Below are positions 5,698 through 11,191 of a stretch of DNA of 11,191 bases, one piece after another. Position numbers and translations under genes: made by a program. The DNA comes from CAIXTV01 sp964543995. GTDB taxonomy: Bacteria; Bacteroidota; Bacteroidia; Bacteroidales; CAIXTV01. Within the stretch, counting starts at the first letter, position 1; each line of letters opens with the position of its first letter. The stretch is from the NCBI GenBank assembly GCA_964543995.1, contig CAZJBB010000100.1:1-11191 (forward strand), read 5' to 3'. The notes below the pieces were generated by a model. It ran no database searches and was not told the origin of the DNA. It was given only the letters and a program-made list of their open reading frames with translations.

Positions 5698-5947
5698 TAT
5701 TATGACTTTAACAAATAAATTGTACAATATTATTCATTTATTTTGCTAACTTACCATAGTACTAACATGTTGTTTTTCTGTAATTTGGAGCATTTTACGT
5801 ATTTAAAGGTATTTGTACCGGTTGCTATGAAGGCGCTTTTAAGATACAATAATTCAGAATATTGGCTATTATTTCTCGTTAGCGACCACGCACTTTGATG
5901 CAAAATAAATTCAAAAAAAATGTTTAAAAATTTAATTACAAAATATT

Positions 5948-8194
5948 ATGAGTATAAAATGCACTTTAGGATTTCATACATGGGATGGCTGTAAATGCAC
6001 CGTTTGTGGCAAAGTTCGTGAAGAACAACACGACTGGTCAAAAGATTGTGATAAGTGTTCCAAATGTGGAAAAGCCAGGGAGAACCAGCATAACTGGTCA
6101 AAGGATTGTGAGAAATGCTCCATTTGTGGCAAAACAAGACAAAACCAACATGATTGGTTAAAAGACTGTGAGATGTGTTCAAAGTGTGGCAAAACTAGCC
6201 AGAACACTCACGTTTGGACCAATTGCAAATGCGACAAATGCGGTGCAAGAGCAAGTATTGTTATTGCTTCAAATTTCTTGCATAATGCAGCCAAAGTTAA
6301 AGATCTGAACCAAATTAATGCATTATTAAAGAATGATGTAGATATCAATTCTAAGGACAATGAAGGATTTACAATTTTAATATTTGCCGTGATGGAAGGT
6401 GATGCAGGCACTGTCAAATGGCTTTTAGATCATGGTGCTGACCCAAGCGGAGGCATTACAGATATAACCGCATTGCACATGGCGGCGCAGATGGGACATA
6501 ATGATATAGTTACTTTGCTACTTGCAAAAGGCGCGGACAAGGATGCTCTTGAAAGTTCAATGCAAGCCACGCCAATGATACTTGCTGCAGCAGCAGGACA
6601 AACTATCGCAGTAAAACATTTAATATTCTCGGGTGCTGATAAAACAAAGAGGGACTCTTCTGGTATGGCAGCTATTCATTATGCAGCTAGCAATGGCCAT
6701 GTTGATGTTGTCAAAACTCTCATAGAAGCTGGCGTTGATCCGAATACAATTGGAGAGGAAAATTATTTGGCCAGCCCATTACACTATGCAACGTTAAAGG
6801 GACATTCCTCAGTTGTGCAATGTCTGGTTCAATCTGGGGCAAATATAGATGTTAAGGATATTGGAGGAAATTCACCTCTTATGATTGCCCAAGAAGAGAA
6901 AAACAACGATATAATTAGTGCATTAAGTGGGAAATTTAAGGAATCGAAAATAAGCGAATCTCTACAACATTATAAACCAAATCATATATCTACAGAACTT
7001 ACCCGAGAAGCCGTCAAAGAATTACATTCAGGAAATTTTGATGTTGCGATTTCCATCTTAAATAAAGCAGTGTTATGTGATAAGAATAATGCAGATGCTT
7101 GGTCAATTCTCGCTTCATTGTTAGAAAGAAAACATGATAAAAGATCATCTGAATGTGCTATGGAATATATACGCATTCGCCCAGAATCGCTTGATGGTTA
7201 TGAACAACTTATATTCTCATACCGCCAAACAGAACGCATGGAATTAGCTCTTGAGGCAGCACAAAACTATGCAAAATTATTTCCAAATCATGCAAATGCT
7301 TGGTCTTTACTAGCCGCATTTTATGTGGCAACTGTTGATGATAAAGAAGGCATTGATAAAGGAATTGAATATTACGAAAAGGCTCTTAAACTCGACCCTA
7401 ATAATGAATTAGCTAATGAATCTCTTCCATCACTCTATTCTACAAAAAATCTAATTTTATCAACAAATAAAGACACTCAAAATAAGAATGACGATGAACA
7501 AAAAAGATTGGCAGAAATTAGGAAAAATAATTCTGATATTGATTGGATAGACGAAAAAACAGGTTGCATTATTGACCCACGCGACAATAATAATTACAAA
7601 GTTGTAATTATTGGTGAACAAATAATTATGGCAGAGAATTTAAGGTACAAAGTGGATAAAGGTTGTTGGAAACTTGATGAAAATGATGAAAATTTCAAAT
7701 GGCTACTTAATAATGGTGATACATTATCAGATAGCTATGGGTGTTTGTATGACTGGCAAACTGCCAAAAATATATCCAATGGAATTAAAGGTTGGCATTT
7801 ACCTACTGATGAAGACTGGGATATATTGTATTACAATATTAGTGAAGATAAACACGAAGTTTTTGCTGCGTTAGAAGAAGGTAGTACAAGTGGTTTCAAT
7901 GCTTTACTTGGTGGTTATCGCGATAGTAAAGGTTTTTATAAAGAAGTTGGTGCTACCGATCTGTTTTGGAGTTCTTCAAGTATAGATTTAAGCCAAGAAA
8001 GTAGCGAATTTAACGATATGATAGCTTCACTCGCTATGATGGCTGAAGAAGCAGGTGAGGAAGAACGCGCCGATTCTATTACATCAGCTAATGTTTTTAC
8101 ATTTTGCTGTTATGCAGGTAACAAAAAAGCATACCTAAGGCTTGATAATCCTAATTGGGGTATAAGTATCCGCCTTTTTAAAGATATTGATTAA
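5948..8194 (+). CDS. Zinc-ribbon, ankyrin, TPR and FISUMP mosaic protein
   Basis: The protein has 748 residues and no signal peptide or membrane segment. Residues 1-14 (MSIKCTLGFHTWDG) and five CxxCxxCGx6HxW zinc-ribbon repeats (15-99) are clear paralogues of the start of the 3063 gene. Residues about 110-332 hold seven ankyrin-like repeats, with typical TALHMAAQMGHNDIVTLLL and AIHYAASNGHVDVVKTLIEA segments; the first and last are degenerate. Residues about 348-486 are roughly four TPR units, the last ending YYEKALKLDPNN. A Lys/Asn/Asp linker leads to one FISUMP domain (541-748): DPRDNNNYK, MAENLRY, GWHLPTDEDW, SGFNALLGGYR, FWSSSS. This domain carries an acidic insertion of about 43 residues (within 679-727) and ends in SIRLFKDID, without the hypervariable block of its neighbour. 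All scaffold domains are protein-binding types, so an intracellular binding hub is inferred; no catalytic motif is seen. The terminator at 8279 follows. Confidence 0.85.
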   Translation: MSIKCTLGFHTWDGCKCTVCGKVREEQHDWSKDCDKCSKCGKARENQHNWSKDCEKCSICGKTRQNQHDWLKDCEMCSKCGKTSQNTHVWTNCKCDKCGARASIVIASNFLHNAAKVKDLNQINALLKNDVDINSKDNEGFTILIFAVMEGDAGTVKWLLDHGADPSGGITDITALHMAAQMGHNDIVTLLLAKGADKDALESSMQATPMILAAAAGQTIAVKHLIFSGADKTKRDSSGMAAIHYAASNGHVDVVKTLIEAGVDPNTIGEENYLASPLHYATLKGHSSVVQCLVQSGANIDVKDIGGNSPLMIAQEEKNNDIISALSGKFKESKISESLQHYKPNHISTELTREAVKELHSGNFDVAISILNKAVLCDKNNADAWSILASLLERKHDKRSSECAMEYIRIRPESLDGYEQLIFSYRQTERMELALEAAQNYAKLFPNHANAWSLLAAFYVATVDDKEGIDKGIEYYEKALKLDPNNELANESLPSLYSTKNLILSTNKDTQNKNDDEQKRLAEIRKNNSDIDWIDEKTGCIIDPRDNNNYKVVIIGEQIIMAENLRYKVDKGCWKLDENDENFKWLLNNGDTLSDSYGCLYDWQTAKNISNGIKGWHLPTDEDWDILYYNISEDKHEVFAALEEGSTSGFNALLGGYRDSKGFYKEVGATDLFWSSSSIDLSQESSEFNDMIASLAMMAEEAGEEERADSITSANVFTFCCYAGNKKAYLRLDNPNWGISIRLFKDID
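5990..6245 (+). repeat. 60-bp zinc-ribbon repeats of the ankyrin/FISUMP protein
   Basis: Five units start at C15, C34, C54, C74 and C93. Units 1-4 keep three Cys and a His (positions 28, 48, 68, 88) plus Trp two residues after the His. Unlike the array at 3105-3356, no Cys is lost in unit 4, so this copy looks more intact. Protein repeats such as SKDCEKCSKCGK are nearly identical between the two genes, which could allow recombination between them. Confidence 0.8.
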
Positions 8195-8278
8195 TTTGGA
8201 TTTTTATATGATTGATAATACTAGAGTACAAATAAATTTTTTCTCCAGACTATTTAATAAAGTTTTTTCATAAAGAAG

Positions 8279-8302
8279 CCGGCACATCGCCGGTTTTTTT
8301 TT
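8279..8302 (+). terminator. Strong intrinsic terminator after the FISUMP region
   Basis: CCGGC (8279-8283) and GCCGG (8289-8293) form a GC-only stem around a 5-nt loop, directly followed by nine T. It lies 85 nt after the stop of the 5948 gene and ends that transcript. Confidence 0.8.
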
Positions 8303-8329
8303 GTCCTTTCCCCGCCCCTCCAAGTCATA

Positions 8330-8337
8330 TATTTTTG
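8330..8337 (+). promoter_or_regulatory. Candidate -7 promoter box of the 8357 gene
   Basis: TATTTTTG matches TAnnTTTG. Transcription would start near 8344, giving a leader of about 13 nt before ATG 8357. The nearest upstream TTTG is 26 nt away, more than the usual spacing, so the -33 part is weak. Confidence 0.4.
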
Positions 8338-8356
8338 CCCAAAATCCGTAATTTTT

Positions 8357-8692
8357 ATGGCAGAAATACTATCCATCCGGCGCAACCTTGCGCTAAAAGA
8401 ATTGGAGGCAAAAGAAACACCCGACGGCAAACAGGTTGCCTTCTCGATAAAGTTCGTGACCAAAAATGGCGAACTCGTTTTTATGCCCCGCGCCGTGGCC
8501 ACAGGCCTACGGTTTGATATGAGTAGCAACCGGATGCAGGGTGTTGTGCCTGTCGATGTGCAAAATAAGGCCACCGGCCACATAACACCTTTTCACATTG
8601 ACGGATTGATCGAGTTCAACGGAATGAAAATCAAACCCTATGGCAAACATCCTTTACAACAAATCCGGCGACCCGTTATTGGTCTATTCTAA
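8357..8692 (+). CDS. Hypothetical protein, possibly phage or mobile-element derived
   Basis: A 111-residue protein begins MAEILSIRRNLALKELEAKE and continues through FVTKNGELVFMPRAVATGL and GLIEFNGMKI. The well-formed part, about 95 residues, looks like a small beta-rich domain. The last 18 residues (KPYGKHPLQQIRRPVIGLF) look like read-through rather than real sequence. They overlap the start of another frame at 8640, as though a stop soon after MKIK had been lost by a point change or indel. GC content is clearly higher than in the FISUMP genes, suggesting another origin. The style reminds me of small genes in Bacteroidota Mu-like prophages, but I cannot name a family and this is only an impression. 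It follows the terminator at 8279 and has its own promoter-like box. Confidence 0.55.
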   Translation: MAEILSIRRNLALKELEAKETPDGKQVAFSIKFVTKNGELVFMPRAVATGLRFDMSSNRMQGVVPVDVQNKATGHITPFHIDGLIEFNGMKIKPYGKHPLQQIRRPVIGLF

Positions 8693-8765
8693 AAGTTACC
8701 AGGCCAACGCAACCGGAACGCCAGCCGAAAAGCTCAAGTCACTAGCAGAAGCATTTCCAATTTGA
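8640..8765 (+). pseudogene. Truncated small ORF overlapping the 8357 gene
   Basis: An ATG at 8640 opens a 41-codon frame, MANILYNKSGDPLLVYSKSY followed by QANATGTPAEKLKSLAEAFPI, ending at TGA 8763-8765. The sequence is protein-like and starts where the previous gene's credible sequence ends, so it is probably the next gene of the same cluster. It stops about where the minus-strand glycosidase fragment begins to look genuine, which suggests that its 3' end has been cut off at a junction near 8765. It is too short to assign. The alternative is a complete tiny gene. Confidence 0.4.
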
Positions 8766-8925
8766 CCGAATATGCACGATCACCCAAAACCCGGTATAAC
8801 ACTTCACGTACAGCAGCTATATCATCAGATAGATTTTTGGGGGACTTGTTTTTGTTTTGAAATGCCTGAGATCCCAATGTGCTAAACAGGAGTAAGACAA
8901 AAAACAGTTTATTTCTCATTTTCAA
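8734..8925 (-). pseudogene. 5' fragment of a secreted glycosidase, probably GH89 alpha-N-acetylglucosaminidase
   Basis: The frame opens MKMRNKLFFVLLLFSTLGSQ, a Sec signal peptide with a basic start, hydrophobic core and likely cut near SQA-F. It continues DDIAAVREVLYRVLGDRAYS, which resembles the first helix of NAGLU-type (GH89) enzymes (AAVRALVARLLG in the human protein, from memory). GH89 proteins have about 700 residues. Here genuine-looking sequence ends after about 50, near 8766, and the last codons (VKLEMLLLVT) merely read the other strand of the plus ORF. It starts 11 nt after the fucosidase stop, so it was the next gene of that minus-strand glycan-degradation operon. Truncation is clear; the GH89 assignment rests on a short segment. 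Confidence 0.45.
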
Positions 8926-8936
8926 AATATTTATTT

Positions 8937-10423
8937 CTATTTAATGCCAATAGTCTGGATTTCTGAAGCTTGACGATCAATCTGCAATACGACCACGTTG
9001 CAGTTAGGGTCGGGCAGTTTTGTTGGGAGAATAATCAGGTTCTTCCCATTTATTTCGGTCATCTGCGCTGTTTCACTGTTCATTACAGCAGTGTTTAGCA
9101 CTTTGGTACCCTCCATTAGCGGCAATTCGAGTTTGGTAATTGAAGGATCAGGCAGGTGGATAAAAACTTTGTCGCCTTTTCTTGTAGAGCTGTAATTTTT
9201 ATTGGGTTTATAAGGCCCGCCGGTTGTGCCGTATATACTTTCGCCATATATTTTGAGCCAGTCGCCCATTCGTTTCAGCAAATCAATCTGCCGTTGTTCC
9301 ATGCGGCCATCTGGCATAGGACCAACATTAAAAAGCAAGTTCCCATTGCCAGACGCCGTTTTGATAAGGGTTTGCAGGCACTCTTTTAAGGGTTTCATTG
9401 TGTCGTTGGGCTTCCAGGCCCATTGAGTGCAAATGGTGATACAGCTTTCCCATGGGTAATCGAGATTAAAGTTGCCGATTTNNNNNNNNNNNNNNNNNNN
9501 NNNNNNNNNNNNNNNNNNNNNNNNNNNNNNNNNNNNNNNNNNNNNNNNNNNNNNNNNNNNNNNNNNNNNNNNNNNNNNNNNGTGCAAATGGTGATACAGC
9601 TTTCCCATGGGTAATCGAGATTAAAGTTGCCGATTTGTTGTTCGGGTGTATCATAATCGCCAATCATTTTGCTAAAATCGACTTTTTTATCGTGGACAGC
9701 GGTCATTTCTTTCCCTAGCCTGTTGTTAATGATGAGGTCTTTTTTAAGGGTTTTTAAATAGTTGTAAATATCAACTCCCATTTCGTTTGTCCAGGGTTCT
9801 TCCCACCCTCCATCGAACCAGAGCATATAAGGGTCATATTTTGTCACCAATTCCTTCAATTGATTTTTCATTGTTGCCCTGAACTCATCCATATTTCCAT
9901 CAGGATAAACCCCTTTGCCATCGTTATGGACCGGGTAATTTTTATCGTGCCAATCGAGAATAGTGAAATAAATGCAAAATTTTATGCCCTGCTTTTTACA
10001 CGCTTTTGCCAACGCCCCTACAATGTCTTTTTTAAAGGGCGACGACATGATATCATAATCGGTATAAGCTGATGGCCACATGCAGAACCCGTCGTGGTGC
10101 TTACTTGTAAAGGTGATGTATTTTATCCCGGCATCTTTAGCGGTTTTGACCCATGTATCGGCATTGAACAGTACAGGATTAAACTCTTTGTACAAATTGT
10201 CGTACTCCTCAGCCGGAACCTGATGGCTTCTCGACCAGCCAATCTCTGTCCCCCGGAGCGAAACAGGCCCCCAATGGATGAACATACCAAAACGCATGGA
10301 CATAAATTCATCCATTTTCTGCCTGTTGGTTTTGCTATGAAACCCTGCTACACCCATTGGTTGTGCGAAAACAAGTGAATAGGAAATTGTAACCAGTACT
10401 AAAAATGCTTTTAATTTTTTCAT
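8937..10423 (-). CDS. Secreted GH29 alpha-L-fucosidase, interrupted by an assembly gap
   Basis: GH29 enzymes release alpha-L-fucose with retention of configuration; here the substrate would be host or algal glycans in the periplasm or outside. MKKLKAFLVLVTISYSLVFA is a Sec signal peptide. Family blocks follow in order: MRFGMFIHWGP (43-53), ITFTSKHHDGFCMW (103-116), and YMLWFDGGWE (199-208), in which D204 is the expected nucleophile. DYDTPEQQ (257-263) and DYPWESCIT (270-278) come next and hold candidate acid/base Glu residues. The C-terminal beta-sandwich starts after GNGNLLFNVGPMPDG. The scaffold places 100 N plus a second copy of 55 bp inside the gene, which breaks the frame. Removing 155 nt restores one 443-residue frame ending at TAG 8937, the usual length for the family without extra modules. 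The gene lies between a partial glycan-enzyme gene and the GH89-like fragment in a minus-strand operon. Confidence 0.9.
9427..9636. other. Scaffold gap: 100 N between two identical 55-bp ends
   Basis: Bases 9427-9481 and 9582-9636 are identical (GTGCAAATGGTGATACAGCT onward) and enclose exactly 100 N (9482-9581). Two contigs overlapping by an assembly k-mer of 55 were apparently joined with a fixed gap instead of merged. The protein reads straight through when one copy and the N run are removed, so no sequence need be missing. Confidence 0.9.
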
Positions 10424-10551
10424 GTGTATTTGTTTTAACTAATATTTTTTCCTAAAGAACTCATACTTTGTTGAATAGAAAATTTGTGACCAAGGTATCG
10501 ACTCTCCGTTTAAGACCATTGATAATAGTATTGTCTTCATCGTCTATTCGG

Positions 10552-11191
10552 TTATTTATTGATGATTGGTTGAATTAAAACGGGCTGTCCCGCCACCAGG
10601 GTTAGTTTCACCTGATTCTTCACAACCTTAATCTTTTCTTTCCGGATCAATCCGTTTTTCGTGATCAAGAAAACATCAGCCATTTTCACTGCCTTCCAAT
10701 TTTCCGGCAGCGAATATACCAGATCCGTTCCTTTTTGGCTAAAAGCCGCCAGGCTATTGTCATTTCGCCATAAAACCGGAAAACACAAAGTATTTCCTGA
10801 TCGTAGCAACCGGTTCTTTTCATAAACAGTACTATCAGATATAGAGACTGTTACATCATTTGAGAAAAAAGCAGTCCGGTTATTCAATTCTCCCTCCACG
10901 CTTAGCCTTTTCAACTGGTTTAAAAAGTAATACTGTGGAAAATTAAGGTAAAAGTCATGGGCAAACAAGGCTTCCCACTGATCATTTGAAACCTTATTCC
11001 TTTCGTTGGGAAATATTCCTTCGCCATACATACTTGTTCCAAAAAGGAACTCCAGATCGAAATCGCTTTTCTTTAAATCAGGGTTCATGTGGGTTCCGGT
11101 TAAAACATTCGCAGGAACTTTCAGGTAATCTTCCTGCGAACGATGATTAAAATGCCAGTAGTGGGGGACAAGTCCTGTCATGTAATCCATC
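10552..11191 (-). CDS. C-terminal part of a probable glycan-active enzyme (partial)
   Basis: At least 212 codons run from the window edge to TAA at 10552; the gene continues beyond the window, so the first Met here (11190) need not be the start. The N-terminal part of the visible segment (YMTGLVPHYWHFNHRSQEDY, then LFGTSMYGEGIFPNERNKVS and FAHDFYLNFPQYYFLNQL) is Trp/Tyr/Phe-rich, like the end of a TIM-barrel glycosidase. The last 80 residues (TDLVYSLPENWKAVKMADVF to the PVLIQPI end) resemble the beta-sandwich that closes many such enzymes. A relation to endo-alpha-N-acetylgalactosaminidase-type enzymes is possible but unproven, and I give no family. The fucosidase starts 128 nt downstream on the same strand, with no terminator seen between them, so they may share an operon. 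Confidence 0.6.
   Translation of the reverse strand, partial: MDYMTGLVPHYWHFNHRSQEDYLKVPANVLTGTHMNPDLKKSDFDLEFLFGTSMYGEGIFPNERNKVSNDQWEALFAHDFYLNFPQYYFLNQLKRLSVEGELNNRTAFFSNDVTVSISDSTVYEKNRLLRSGNTLCFPVLWRNDNSLAAFSQKGTDLVYSLPENWKAVKMADVFLITKNGLIRKEKIKVVKNQVKLTLVAGQPVLIQPIINK

Noticed and set aside
8194..8728. A template repeat for the variable blocks within this window
   Set aside because: The boundary GGTTTCAGTGT occurs only in the two FISUMP domains. No A-rich non-coding copy and no reverse transcriptase motif was seen, so any DGR must act from elsewhere.
9423..9663. Separate ORFs spanning the N run
   Set aside because: They are frame artefacts of the gap and the duplicated 55 bp inside the fucosidase gene.
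1..11191. tRNA, rRNA or riboswitch genes
   Set aside because: No cloverleaf, rRNA-like segment or known aptamer core was recognised in any intergenic stretch by eye.

Overview
The window reads as AT-rich Bacteroidota DNA, probably a metagenome-assembled or draft scaffold. The signs are FISUMP (Fib_succ_major) proteins, secreted family-29 and probable family-89 glycoside hydrolases, TAnnTTTG-type -7 promoter boxes, and start codons without clear Shine-Dalgarno sites. A run of exactly 100 N flanked by a 55-bp duplication marks a scaffolding join at 9427-9636.

Left edge (1-1325, minus strand): the 5' third of a ROK-family sugar kinase is spliced out of frame onto the middle and end of a MurQ-type N-acetylmuramic acid 6-phosphate etherase, which itself has lost about 60 internal residues. 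This is a collapsed amino-sugar salvage operon. An imperfect 17-bp inverted repeat lies upstream. Next (1326-2311, minus) is a two-gene, 4-nt-overlapping Panacea-type toxin-antitoxin candidate. A plus-strand orphan ORF (2600-2824) follows, with a perfect 10-bp terminator hairpin.

Centre (3063-8194, plus): two large paralogous mosaic proteins begin with the same tandem CxxCxxC...H zinc-ribbon array and end with FISUMP domains, but differ in the middle. The first has an unrecognised domain, FISUMP, a coiled coil and a second FISUMP. The second has seven ankyrin-like repeats, about four TPRs and one FISUMP. Neither has a signal peptide. The two FISUMP domains of the first protein diverge sharply in one 22-23-codon block just before a conserved GFSVRCIKD ending. 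That block is GC-rich and dominated by NNC/NNT codons, as expected if AAC/AAT codons had been randomised at adenines. I read these blocks as candidate variable regions of a diversity-generating retroelement (DGR) acting in trans, because no reverse transcriptase or template repeat is visible here. The FISUMP domain of the second protein lacks this block. Two small, translationally coupled, unrecognised genes (5183-5697) sit between the large genes.

Right edge (8279-11191): a strong terminator closes the FISUMP region. Then come a short plus-strand ORF of phage-like appearance and an overlapping truncated ORF. These abut the broken 5' end of a probable alpha-N-acetylglucosaminidase gene on the minus strand, downstream of an intact (once the gap is closed) secreted alpha-L-fucosidase and the 3' end of another probable glycan-active enzyme. 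Glycan-degradation and amino-sugar genes are therefore broken on both sides, and the material between them looks like accessory DNA.
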